This document shows positions 27,583-35,793 of a DNA stretch of 64,000 nt, piece by piece. The notes under the pieces are model-generated. The model was not told the DNA's origin. It did not search any database and saw nothing but the letters and a program-made list of their open reading frames with translations. This DNA comes from Flavobacterium sp. 20NA77.7 (GTDB taxonomy: Bacteria; Bacteroidota; Bacteroidia; Flavobacteriales; Flavobacteriaceae). The DNA is taken from NCBI RefSeq assembly GCF_031326205.1, contig NZ_CP133721.1, positions 1,364,001 to 1,428,000 of the forward strand. Reading direction: 5' to 3'. The translations under genes were made by a program, and so were the position numbers. The first letter of the stretch is position 1, and every line of letters starts with the position of its first letter.

Positions 27583-29679
27583 TTAAAATTCTCCTTTGAC
27601 ACTTCTTCTCTTAATTTCTTCAATAAGTCTTTTAGTAAATGTTTTACCTTTTACTGTTAAGATATACAAATCTTTATTTAATGTTTTGCCTGCTTCAAAA
27701 TCATAAGTCACAAAATCTTTTTCAATTAATTTTTTTATAATAATTTTCAAAGAATTATCACTTTTATCTAAAATATTTGAAATTTTTTGTAAACTTATAG
27801 CAGTATTTATAGAATTTAATGCATCAAGAACCAAAAATTCTTCAACAGAAAATGACTTTAATCTATTTAATTCTATAGAATTTAATTTCTCACGTATTTC
27901 TTCATTTGAAACAGTTACTTCACATACACCGATTTGATTATTATCCATACAATCAGGACAGCGCATTTTATACCTTTTAAGAGTTGGTAACATTTCATAT
28001 GGGAATTCGTGACCATTTTGACATTTAATGAGTTGAGTTTTATTAAAATATTCTGATATTAAAACATTCATATTAAATAAAGGGTGACTAAAGTATTTCA
28101 TGATTTTTTCATTTTTAGCTCTCAAAAAATTTAAACCATGTTTTTTACAAAGACCATAATCTAAAGAATAAACAACAGATAATTGTTTATGATTATCATT
28201 AACCTTGTTATATGTTGTCAAAAAACCATTTAACTCTAAATTATCCAATAAATATGATATTTCTTCATTTATAATAAAATGATTAGTTGGTTTTCCAGTT
28301 AATGTTCTAGAACGTAAAGTTTTATAATTGTTTATTTGCCTATTTATTATATTATTTAATAACTCAAATTGTAACTCATTTGATAATTTGTCATTAAAAG
28401 GCTTTGATACATATTGATTTGCAAGAAAATATTTTAGTGTTACCTCATTAAAATACCTATTTGAAGCCTTTTCAATAGCTTCTCTTGTAATTTTTGTATT
28501 ATGAATTAAACAAGATTCATAGCAGTAGGATAATATATATCCTATTTTTCTGGGATTATTGAATGAAACACTAAATAATAAATCATAAAGATCATCTAAT
28601 TTTATATCGAAGAATCTTTCCCAATTATTTTCAGGAAAAAAAATCTCAAGTCTTTTTTTAATTAATCTTTTTGTGTAATCGAGTGCTAACATTTCCATTT
28701 TATTAATATCAGCCTGTTTTTCAAATGTATAAAAAGCATCAAAAAATTCTAGAGATATCTCATCAATTTTTCCATTATCTAACTTTCCATAATAAAATCT
28801 GTTTGGATAAACTGCTATTTTAAATTTCACAAAATCTTCTGAAAGATTGTTCAATGGAGCAATAAACCATTCAACAAAAATTTTTTGCGCATTTTCATCT
28901 ATTTCTGAAAAATCATCTAAAAAAATATATAAATGATCAATATCCAAAATATCCTTTATAGCTTTAAGTTTGCTTATAAGACTTTTTTTAACATCTAAAT
29001 ATGTAATCAGTGTTTTCTCAAATTGTGATTTTAAATTTTCACTTGTTGAATTTTTATCTGAAATTTCAATACCTGGTGTTTCTGATAATTTTATATTAAG
29101 TCCAAAATCTTCAGTAATATTTGAACTTTTTTCAATTTTATAAGAGTTAATTAAAGAACCATCTATTTGTTTTATTACATCATTAATGGAATTCTCAATT
29201 GCATCAAGTTGTTCATTAATTTGTAAAATTTGATTATGATCATAGCCAAGTATTTTTTGAAAAATTGATGCATCAATAAAATCGTTTAATTGATTCTTTG
29301 TTTCAATTATAATTTCTTTAATTAAATTACTATAAATAAGATATTTATTTAATTCAGGTCCAAGAGATTTTACATCTTCAGGAATATCTGGAGTAGAATT
29401 ATCAAATAAAGTTTTTACATCAATATATATAGAAATACACTTCTTGTTAGAAATTAAATCCTTTTGAGACTTTTTAAATATGGTCGATTTTCCAGTTCCT
29501 TTTCTACCTACAAGAATGGTTGTTCTAGGTAAATTTAGTTTTGTAATTATTCCATTATTAGGTAATAAATCGGTATAAATATCATCTATATCCTTTTTTT
29601 GAATATAATCTTCTAATCTATTTTTTCTTACTAGTTTTAATGATTCTGCAAATTCAAGAAATCTTTTATTATCTGACAT
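27583..29679 (-). CDS. P-loop ATPase with zinc ribbon and C-terminal winged helix (Sll1717-like)
   Basis: 698 residues, cytoplasmic. Walker A is GRKGTGKS (58-65) and Walker B YIFLDDFSEI (251-260), followed by a sensor-1-like strand (FKIAVYPNRF, about 286-295), an ORC/STAND-like ATPase core. A zinc ribbon follows at about 553-577 (C553, H557, C574, C577: CQNGHEF...MRCPDC). The last 90 residues form a winged-helix domain (SVEEFLVLDALNSIN...ISLQKISNIL...LTVKGKTF). This looks like the 'P-loop ATPase, Sll1717 family'. It is transcribed with, and 168 bp behind, the type IIG restriction-modification gene, so a defence-related role is inferred. Codon use is very AT-rich, and the downstream flank is repeat-packed. 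Confidence 0.75.
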   Translation of the reverse strand: MSDNKRFLEFAESLKLVRKNRLEDYIQKKDIDDIYTDLLPNNGIITKLNLPRTTILVGRKGTGKSTIFKKSQKDLISNKKCISIYIDVKTLFDNSTPDIPEDVKSLGPELNKYLIYSNLIKEIIIETKNQLNDFIDASIFQKILGYDHNQILQINEQLDAIENSINDVIKQIDGSLINSYKIEKSSNITEDFGLNIKLSETPGIEISDKNSTSENLKSQFEKTLITYLDVKKSLISKLKAIKDILDIDHLYIFLDDFSEIDENAQKIFVEWFIAPLNNLSEDFVKFKIAVYPNRFYYGKLDNGKIDEISLEFFDAFYTFEKQADINKMEMLALDYTKRLIKKRLEIFFPENNWERFFDIKLDDLYDLLFSVSFNNPRKIGYILSYCYESCLIHNTKITREAIEKASNRYFNEVTLKYFLANQYVSKPFNDKLSNELQFELLNNIINRQINNYKTLRSRTLTGKPTNHFIINEEISYLLDNLELNGFLTTYNKVNDNHKQLSVVYSLDYGLCKKHGLNFLRAKNEKIMKYFSHPLFNMNVLISEYFNKTQLIKCQNGHEFPYEMLPTLKRYKMRCPDCMDNNQIGVCEVTVSNEEIREKLNSIELNRLKSFSVEEFLVLDALNSINTAISLQKISNILDKSDNSLKIIIKKLIEKDFVTYDFEAGKTLNKDLYILTVKGKTFTKRLIEEIKRRSVKGEF

Positions 29680-29847
29680 TGTATTTTTAATTTATTATTA
29701 AATTGTATATTAATTCATAGACATTTTCAATCAACTAACTCCCCTCCACATCCCTATCTATTCACTCTTTATTATTTTGCCTAAGGAGTTCATGAAACCT
29801 TTAGGTTCAACGTAGTTAATCAAAATCGAGAGGTTTTATTTTTCTAT

Positions 29848-32800
29848 TTACGATTCTTCTACGATTTTGATTTCCTCCTCACTCAACCCATACAACGCAT
29901 ACACCATAAAATCTATCTCACGTTCTAAAGCTGAAGTATCTGCTGCTGAGTTGTCTTTTTTGAGCGAAAGGATTTCTTGGACTTTATTAATTAAATCTTC
30001 ATTATTTGTATCACAAAGAGGTGAATTTCTCAAATAGATAGGTTTTATTTCATAATCAAGAAATCTAACTGAATAAATCCAATTAAATAACTTTGAATTT
30101 AAAACGCCTAATAATCCTTCTAAACTATTATTTTCTTTAGAAATAATATTAGATAATCTATTTAAATTATAACAACTATCATAATCAATAGTTGAAATTA
30201 TTCTTTGTTTCATTGAAATATTTCTAGTCCTAACAACTAAAATTTTTGGTCTACTCAAAAACTTTTCATCAGGTAGGGTTCTGCCTAATTTGCCTTTACT
30301 TTTTACAAATTCTTTATCATACATTATAAAACCCGTAGTTCGTACCTTTCCATATTTTTGAGGTATTCCAGTACCTGGAACCATTGGATGGTATTTTTCA
30401 TTGATTTTAATTTCTGAAGTAAGTTCTTCTTTAATATAACCAGTATTAATTCCTACACCAAAATCATATTTAGTTTCAATAAGAGGAAAGTTTTTAAAAA
30501 GTCTATCAATAATATCATATTCTTTACCTTCCAATAAATAGTCAAATACAAATCCATCATTTTTTAAAAATCTTGATTGTTCTATTGACTTTGAATTTGA
30601 ATTAAAAATATCTTTAGGTTCTTCAGGCGTTTTAATTTCAATCAAATTACTCTCAGATTTAACTTTCTTTAAAATATAAACTACTGAATCAACAGTTGCT
30701 TCATCAAAAACATTTGGTCCCAAAGGAATTAATTGTATTATTTCAGAATTACTAATAATAAATTCCCTTGTTTGTGAAAATGAATTTTGTAACAAAAAGG
30801 AAGAATTTGTAATGAATGAATGAAATGAATTAGGCTTTTGTATTTTTAATGAAAGCTCAATAAAAAATTTGTATAAATCAAAATTTCCACTTGTAGCAAA
30901 GAAATTAGTTTTAAAATAATTTTTGTAACCATCAAAATCCGCATTTCTGTAAACATATGGTGGATTCCCAATCACCACATCAAAACCGACAAAATCGCCT
31001 TCATCGTTTAATACTTCAGGAAACTCAAAGCGCCATTCAAAAGCATTCTCATATATTTTGTTGTTTTTTATTTCTTCAAGTTGGGTTTCTATTTTCTCAA
31101 TTTTATCCGCTAAATCTTTCTTCGCTTTTTGCTCGGCTTTGGTAAGTTGGGTTTCAAAAAGTTGGGCACTGTCAAACTTTACATTAAACTCGTATTTCAG
31201 TTTTTGCAACTCTTTAATCTCTTTGCCGTTTTGGTTAATTTCGGTTCTAAAATTGGTTTTTATTTCGGCAATCAGCGTTTCCATATCGCGCTTTTGCTCT
31301 TTACTTTCGGCATTGCGGTATTGGTCAACGGCTCTTTTGTAATCCTCAATTTTTAACTTGCTTTTCTTTAAGGCTTCTTTCAAATCGGCATCTAATCCAA
31401 AACGAGCAATCAACGAGTTTCCGCATTTTATGTTAATGTCAATGTTGGGTAGTGTTTCAAGCTCACCACCCCGTCCTTCGGACACCCCTCTAAAGGAGGG
31501 GAATTTATAATAGGCATTTTTAAGCAGTTCAATCCACAAACGCAAACGGCATATTTTAACGGAGTTCGGGTTAATATCTACGCCAAATAAACAGTTTTCA
31601 ATAATGGTTTGCTTTTCATGAAACAAGGTTTCTTGTACCCGTTGGCTTTCTTTACTTTTTGGGTTATAAGTAAACGGTAAACCATCTTCATCGGTCACAA
31701 TTAACTCATCGTTTACAATATCTACTTGATATTCTTTCAAGCGTTTACCTTCGCGGTCAACTAATACTTTTAAATCGTGCTTAATAGCAATCATTTCATT
31801 CAGCGCCGAAACCAAAAAGTGTCCAGAACCCACCGCAGGGTCGCATATTTTTACGCTGTTAATTATAGCATTGGCCTCTTTGGTGTCTTCAATCTTGTTG
31901 TATAACACATCAAAGTCTTCGCAATTCCACCCTTTGGTTTCATTAAACTTTTGCACCACCGCACGGCGAATGGTTTCCTTACACATGTACATCGTAATGA
32001 AACTTGGCGTGTAAAACGAACCGTCTTTATAGCCATTAATCTTTTCAAAAATCAAGCCCAATACCGAGGCATTGATTAAGGTTTTGTTGTCTTCTTGTAT
32101 TTCTTCGCTGCCTTCACTCGCAAAATCATAAGCATCTAAAAAGTCAAAGAAATAGTCAATAGCTTTGTGAGTACCCGTTAGTTTTTTACCATTGGCATCT
32201 TTCAACACCGTACCGCTCACAATAGGCAATTGAATATCATCCTCTAATCCGGAAATAAACAAGGTTTGATGTTCTAATTCGGTAGGCTCAAACAACGAAC
32301 TATTCAAATAAGGCACTTTGGCAAATAACGTTTTTACGCGTTCGTTACGCTCTTCAGGTTTCTTGGCTAATACCATGAAGAACAACGCGTTCAAATTGTC
32401 GTAATCGTGCAGTAATCCTTTGTGTAAAAACGCATAACTTTTGTCGCCCTTGTGATAACTAATCAATTGAGCCTCTAATAATTTCAAAAACAAAATACGA
32501 TTGACCCACGTAATGCATAACTCTAAACCAACAGTAAACAAGCGTTCTTCGTGCGTGTCGCCATATTGTTTTACATTGGGTAAACGGGATAATTTATCCA
32601 AACTATCCAATTGGTTAATCACGTTTTCCAATAAAGAACCGGCATTTCGCTGTCCAGCTTTAGGGCGTTCAATTAACTTCTTCCCTCCTTCTTTGGTTTC
32701 GGTTAACCCAATTAAATGCAATAATTCGTTATAAAAATTTTTATCTAAGGAATTACTATCATTGGCAAACGATAATTTTAATAAATGCTCTGGCGAAAGT

Positions 32801-33477
32801 AATTTGTATAAGACAATTAATTTCGCATCATCAAGTTTGTCTTCATTTCTTAAAATTTTGTCATACGAAGCCAAATCAAAATACGTATATTCTAATTTGT
32901 CTAGTACAGTTTCAATATAAGGTTTGGCAATTTCTTTGTAGAAAAAATCAGTATTCTTTCCAGAAAGTTTACCTTCTTCAAAGTCTTGAAATTGTTTAAC
33001 TAAGTTTTTATTTTGAGCAAATAGTTTATCAAATAGTTGAGCATCAAAAATGAACCATTCGTTAACATTGGTCGCTACTACATGTTTTACTTCTAAATTT
33101 TTATGAGTGATACGCTCTCGCAAGAAATACAACACCATTTCTTGCAAGGCTTTGCTATTGATGTTCTTTTGCGTTGGCATTTCAGCCTTATTGGATGGAC
33201 TTTTCGCTTCAATTATAACACCAACATTGCTCTTCGCCTCTTTACCAATATGAATCACTAAATCGTTTCGCCCTTTTGTATTGATAAAATGATTGGGAGA
33301 ATAATAGGTGTTTTTCAAGAAATCGGAAATCAAGTTTTTATGAAACTCCTCCGACTCTTTTTCTTTGATACTGTCTAACAGGAGCATCAAATTCTGTTTA
33401 AACAACTCAATTCCAGAACGATTGGGTTTAATTTTAAGAAAGGCTTTGTTTAAGGCCTTGCGTGGTTGTATGAGCAT
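29848..33477 (-). CDS. Type IIG restriction-modification enzyme (Eco57I-type, fused nuclease-methyltransferase)
   Basis: 1209 residues. The N-terminal domain (about 1-200) carries a PD-(D/E)xK nuclease pattern: NDLVIHIG with Asp72, then GVIIEAKSPS with Glu90 and Lys92. A helical linker leads to a gamma-class N6-adenine methyltransferase, with the SAM-binding DPAVGSGHF at 546-554 and the catalytic NPPY at 838-841. Residues 700-810 form a coiled-coil insertion, and the C-terminal 300 residues are probably the target-recognition domain. A single polypeptide should methylate and cut at an asymmetric site. Residues 659-672 are encoded by an inserted hairpin repeat. No separate methylase or specificity subunit is adjacent; the ATPase gene follows. 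Confidence 0.9.
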   Translation of the reverse strand: MLIQPRKALNKAFLKIKPNRSGIELFKQNLMLLLDSIKEKESEEFHKNLISDFLKNTYYSPNHFINTKGRNDLVIHIGKEAKSNVGVIIEAKSPSNKAEMPTQKNINSKALQEMVLYFLRERITHKNLEVKHVVATNVNEWFIFDAQLFDKLFAQNKNLVKQFQDFEEGKLSGKNTDFFYKEIAKPYIETVLDKLEYTYFDLASYDKILRNEDKLDDAKLIVLYKLLSPEHLLKLSFANDSNSLDKNFYNELLHLIGLTETKEGGKKLIERPKAGQRNAGSLLENVINQLDSLDKLSRLPNVKQYGDTHEERLFTVGLELCITWVNRILFLKLLEAQLISYHKGDKSYAFLHKGLLHDYDNLNALFFMVLAKKPEERNERVKTLFAKVPYLNSSLFEPTELEHQTLFISGLEDDIQLPIVSGTVLKDANGKKLTGTHKAIDYFFDFLDAYDFASEGSEEIQEDNKTLINASVLGLIFEKINGYKDGSFYTPSFITMYMCKETIRRAVVQKFNETKGWNCEDFDVLYNKIEDTKEANAIINSVKICDPAVGSGHFLVSALNEMIAIKHDLKVLVDREGKRLKEYQVDIVNDELIVTDEDGLPFTYNPKSKESQRVQETLFHEKQTIIENCLFGVDINPNSVKICRLRLWIELLKNAYYKFPSFRGVSEGRGGELETLPNIDINIKCGNSLIARFGLDADLKEALKKSKLKIEDYKRAVDQYRNAESKEQKRDMETLIAEIKTNFRTEINQNGKEIKELQKLKYEFNVKFDSAQLFETQLTKAEQKAKKDLADKIEKIETQLEEIKNNKIYENAFEWRFEFPEVLNDEGDFVGFDVVIGNPPYVYRNADFDGYKNYFKTNFFATSGNFDLYKFFIELSLKIQKPNSFHSFITNSSFLLQNSFSQTREFIISNSEIIQLIPLGPNVFDEATVDSVVYILKKVKSESNLIEIKTPEEPKDIFNSNSKSIEQSRFLKNDGFVFDYLLEGKEYDIIDRLFKNFPLIETKYDFGVGINTGYIKEELTSEIKINEKYHPMVPGTGIPQKYGKVRTTGFIMYDKEFVKSKGKLGRTLPDEKFLSRPKILVVRTRNISMKQRIISTIDYDSCYNLNRLSNIISKENNSLEGLLGVLNSKLFNWIYSVRFLDYEIKPIYLRNSPLCDTNNEDLINKVQEILSLKKDNSAADTSALEREIDFMVYALYGLSEEEIKIVEES
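31462..31503. repeat. GC-rich hairpin repeat inserted in frame in the type IIG gene
   Basis: A 42-bp stretch holds two hairpins, GTCC-TTC-GGAC and CCCCTC-TAAAG-GAGGGG, in otherwise AT-rich coding sequence. On the coding strand it reads FPSFRGVSEGRGGE without a stop and lies in the loop between the conserved segments LWIELLKNAYY and LETLPNIDINIKCGNSL. From memory, this repeat type is common between genes in flavobacteria. Confidence 0.7.
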
Positions 33478-33555
33478 ATAAATAATACGTTTTCAATAGT
33501 TCCAAACCTACTAAAAAAAATCAACAATCACAATACGCATGATTTAGTGTAAAAA

Positions 33556-33590
33556 AAAACTCCCTACCATACAGCAGGGAGTTTTGTACT
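33556..33590 (-). terminator. Terminator of the DUF6266 gene
   Basis: ACTCCCT pairs with AGGGAGT across the loop ACCATACAGC; read leftward, the stem is followed by a run of nine T. It separates the DUF6266 gene from the type IIG gene, which therefore needs its own promoter. Confidence 0.8.
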
Positions 33591-33634
33591 TACAATATAG
33601 AGAACACTATCTATATAGGCTAAGACACTAAAAA

Positions 33635-34273
33635 TTAAATCACGGTAATACTACCTAAATACAAGCTGGTGGCAAATAGTTTTTCATCGGCAGCTACAAA
33701 AGTCGCCCATACCTGCACTTCGGCACCGTCTAAATAACTAGGCATGGCTAAAGCAGCTGCTTCATCAGCACGCTCACCCGCGGCTAAACTATACACTACC
33801 GCCTTAGTCGCTGGGTCATACACCACCAGCACCAGTTGGTCATTGGCAAGTGCTTCGCCTTGTTCACTGTTATCGGTCCAAGTCACCGAAATAGCACCTG
33901 CTGCAACATCCAGTGTAGCGTCTTCCATACCGGTTAAATCACCTCGGCTAATCAACACCTTTGAATAATCCCATTCATAGTCAGGATCGTTAAACACCAA
34001 GGCTTCTCGCATTAAATAGGACATCGCCTGATTTCTGCGGGTTTTAATGCCCGAGTCACTACCATAATAGCGTTTAATTACCGGTTGAACACCGCCTAAA
34101 AAGTCATTTACCATAGCAAACTTTTGCCGTTGCTGTTGTTGCAACGCAGATGCCACACGATTACTTTTTTTAGGTAAACTACGCATTACCTCTTTACCGC
34201 GCCATGATGCGCCCACTACTGGCCCTACTTTGCCAGAAAATGCACCTAAGATGCCCTTGTTGTATGTACCCAT
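33635..34273 (-). CDS. DUF6266 family protein
   Basis: 212 residues. The N-terminus MGTYNKGILGAFSGKVGPVVGASWRGKEVMRSLPKK-type start is the hallmark of DUF6266, a family spread through Flavobacteriia and Sphingobacteriia and of unknown function. The rest is beta-rich and alanine-rich (DVAAGAISVTWTDN, LAAGERADEAAALAMPSYLDGAEVQVWATF), like an Ig/fibronectin-type fold. There is no signal peptide. The gene is clearly GC-richer than its neighbours, suggesting transfer from elsewhere. It has its own promoter (TATATTTG box) and terminator, so it is an independent unit in the island. Confidence 0.8.
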   Translation of the reverse strand: MGTYNKGILGAFSGKVGPVVGASWRGKEVMRSLPKKSNRVASALQQQQRQKFAMVNDFLGGVQPVIKRYYGSDSGIKTRRNQAMSYLMREALVFNDPDYEWDYSKVLISRGDLTGMEDATLDVAAGAISVTWTDNSEQGEALANDQLVLVVYDPATKAVVYSLAAGERADEAAALAMPSYLDGAEVQVWATFVAADEKLFATSLYLGSITVI

Positions 34274-34636
34274 ACTCTTTTAACATTTAAAAATTAATAA
34301 AATAAAGTTGTATTGTTTTGCGCGCTCATTCAACGGTACAAATATAAAATAGAAAATTCGTACAATTGACAAAACATTTTTACAACTACTTGTTTTACAA
34401 TGTTTTAAATAGTATTAACACATTTTGATTGGATTCGAATACTACTGACAACTATTACCTATAATTGACAACTTTTGACTGGTTCTGACAGGTTTAATTG
34501 GGGTATAAAAAGGGGTTTTGTTCGAATTTAGTTCGATATTCCTTCGATACCCTATTGCAAAAAAGGTACCTTAATCGAAGAAACTACGAAGGAATACCAA
34601 ATAAAACCCTAGGAAAAACTAAAAAAAAGGCACAAA
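34274..34636. other. Non-coding spacer with phased TGACA repeats and a long imperfect hairpin
   Basis: The gap between the DUF6266 and HTH genes holds no convincing ORF. TGACA occurs at 34446, 34466 and 34486, exactly 20 bp apart, with another at 34367. An imperfect stem of about 100 bp runs from 34512 to 34611 (GGGTTTT with AAAACCC, ATTCCTTCG with CGAAGGAAT). These could be operators of the adjacent HTH protein, or remnants of a recombination site. Confidence 0.5.
34339..34346 (-). promoter_or_regulatory. -7 box of the DUF6266 gene
   Basis: Read leftward this is TATATTTG (TAnnTTTG), with a TTG 16 bp upstream at 34363-34365 as -33 element. The implied leader is about 60 bases. Confidence 0.6.
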
Positions 34637-34664
34637 AAAAGCTACCCAATACTGGATAGCTTTC
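34637..34664 (-). terminator. Terminator of the small HTH gene
   Basis: Read leftward, AAAGCTATCCAG pairs with the following TTGGGTAGCTTT and is followed by a T-run. It lies 24 bp behind the HTH gene stop. Confidence 0.75.
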
Positions 34665-34687
34665 AATCGTACATAATGAAACAACTA

Positions 34688-34891
34688 CTATTGCTGATTC
34701 ATTGCCTTATGGATCATATTTTTGATACTAATTTTTGGGTAAAGATATTTACCTCCAATTTTTATAAAGGCAATTAATTTTTGTTTGCGATACCGGTAGA
34801 GTGTACTCTCCGATATTTTCAAAAGGTGCATTACATTATGACTCTCATAAAATTCATGGGCATTTGCATCGTCAAGTTTGTTCATAGGCAA
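34688..34891 (-). CDS. Small helix-turn-helix (excisionase/MerR-like) protein
   Basis: 67 residues. The core HNVMHLLKISESTLYRYRKQKLIAFIKIGGKYLYPK is the HTH_17/excisionase fold: a recognition helix (SESTLYRYRKQ) followed by a beta-wing (IKIGGKYLYPK). Bacteroidete relatives are encoded on conjugative and mobilisable elements and act as excision factors or small regulators. No integrase is nearby, so it may be a leftover of a mobile element. It has its own terminator. DNA-binding is confident, the biological target unknown; the phased TGACA repeats 200 bp downstream are candidate sites. Confidence 0.75.
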   Translation of the reverse strand: MPMNKLDDANAHEFYESHNVMHLLKISESTLYRYRKQKLIAFIKIGGKYLYPKISIKNMIHKAMNQQ

Positions 34892-35373
34892 TTTAAGTAT
34901 ATTAAATTATGAATTTGGGGGGTTTCTTGGCTTGTACTATTTTGTTTTACAAAGTTTGCAATTTGTAATCATAAATAAAAAAATACTTATTCACATTACG
35001 GCTATGTTTTTAACAACATAGAAAAATGTATTACGAAAAAAAATAATTATATCTATTTGATTTTCAATGTGTTACAAATCATATAACTTTAGTATGTTCT
35101 ACCGTAAAAGCACTGGGATTTTTTGTTTATTAAACTGATAATAAAGCGTTTATACTTAGTTACTCACTACAAATGCATTACCTAATCGCAGTAAGAATTA
35201 GTTACAACCATCAACCAACAACCAACAACCATCAACCAACAACCATCCACTGAGACTTCCCATTCCCATTTACTAAACTATTTTCTTATGAACAATTTCA
35301 AACTGTCTTTTTTATGTAATTAAACTTTGCGAATGTTTTTTTTGTATTTTTATAAGAAACTAAATAGATAATT
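34892..35373. other. Gene-free spacer with heptamer array
   Basis: No ORF with coding character is seen in this very AT-rich 480-bp stretch. Its main feature is six tandem heptamers at 35204-35245 of the form ACAACCA or TCAACCA, the same heptamer (in another phase) as the ATCAACC array at 27274-27308, in the same orientation. Confidence 0.6.
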
Positions 35374-35604
35374 ATGAGAACTGTTACTATTGATGCCATA
35401 ACCGAAAAGTTGAAAAATACACCAAGTTCTATTTTAGAAAAAATTTGGGGATATGCCGATGCCTTATTAGAAAACAACGAACTTACTTATATGCTTACTG
35501 AAGAACAAAAAGGACATTTATTAAAGCAAAATGATGTACCACTAAATCAATGTATGGATGCCGAAGAAGTATATCAACAAGTAAAGCAAAAATATGAGTT
35601 ATAA
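35374..35604 (+). CDS. Antitoxin-like protein of a type II toxin-antitoxin pair
   Basis: 76 residues: an N-terminal part with SSILEKIWGYADALLENNE, then LTEEQKGHLLKQNDVPLNQCMDAEEVYQQVKQKYEL. The C-terminal pattern (addiction-module style, 'EEVYQQVKQKYEL') is typical of bacteroidete antitoxins encoded just before RelE/ParE-type toxins. The next frame begins with ATG inside the last codons of this gene (11-bp overlap), as in intact pairs, but is broken after 23 residues. The antitoxin thus appears to have outlived its toxin. Family name uncertain. Confidence 0.65.
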   Translation: MRTVTIDAITEKLKNTPSSILEKIWGYADALLENNELTYMLTEEQKGHLLKQNDVPLNQCMDAEEVYQQVKQKYEL

Positions 35605-35730
35605 AATTGTAATTACTTCTGATGCAATTGAAAACATTGAAAACACTCTCTTAGTTTTGAACTAAATCAGTCCACTTTTTGCTGACGATTTACAAGCACA
35701 ATTATTGCAACTGATAGCATTATTTTATCA
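35594..35730 (+). pseudogene. Remnant of a RelE/ParE-type toxin gene
   Basis: The frame starts ATG at 35594, overlapping the antitoxin, and reads MSYKIVITSDAIENIENTL, a start typical of bacteroidete ParE/RelE toxins (K-I-V-x-T-x-x-A), then stops at 35665. A neighbouring frame (from about 35666) continues SPLFADDLQAQLLQLIALFYH before another stop. No conserved toxin C-terminus follows. Most of the gene is lost, with the terminator for kup beginning only 30 bp later. Confidence 0.6.
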
Positions 35731-35759
35731 TTGAAAAGCAATTCCTTAACTATCTATAA

Positions 35760-35793
35760 AAAAATAAGCGACTCACTAGTCGCTTATTTTTTT
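35760..35793 (-). terminator. Terminator of kup
   Basis: A perfect 12-bp stem (AAATAAGCGACT with AGTCGCTTATTT) around the loop CACT, with flanking A and T runs. It works for the leftward kup gene and may also stop rightward transcripts of the toxin-antitoxin remnant. Confidence 0.85.

Noticed and set aside
27583..29679. Intact insertion sequence or transposase in the island
   Set aside because: The long genes there are an ATPase and a type IIG enzyme; no DDE, HUH or serine/tyrosine recombinase motif was found anywhere in the window.
31058..31356. Open frames of 75-94 codons on the plus strand opposite the type IIG gene
   Set aside because: They run opposite the coiled-coil and methyltransferase coding region and have hydrophobic, phenylalanine- and serine-rich composition typical of antisense lysine/glutamate-rich sequence.
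34892..35373. Origin of replication or att site near the HTH gene
   Set aside because: The stretch is AT-rich with heptamers but lacks DnaA-box clusters or a duplicated tRNA end; only the phased TGACA repeats on the other side of the gene were kept as a finding.
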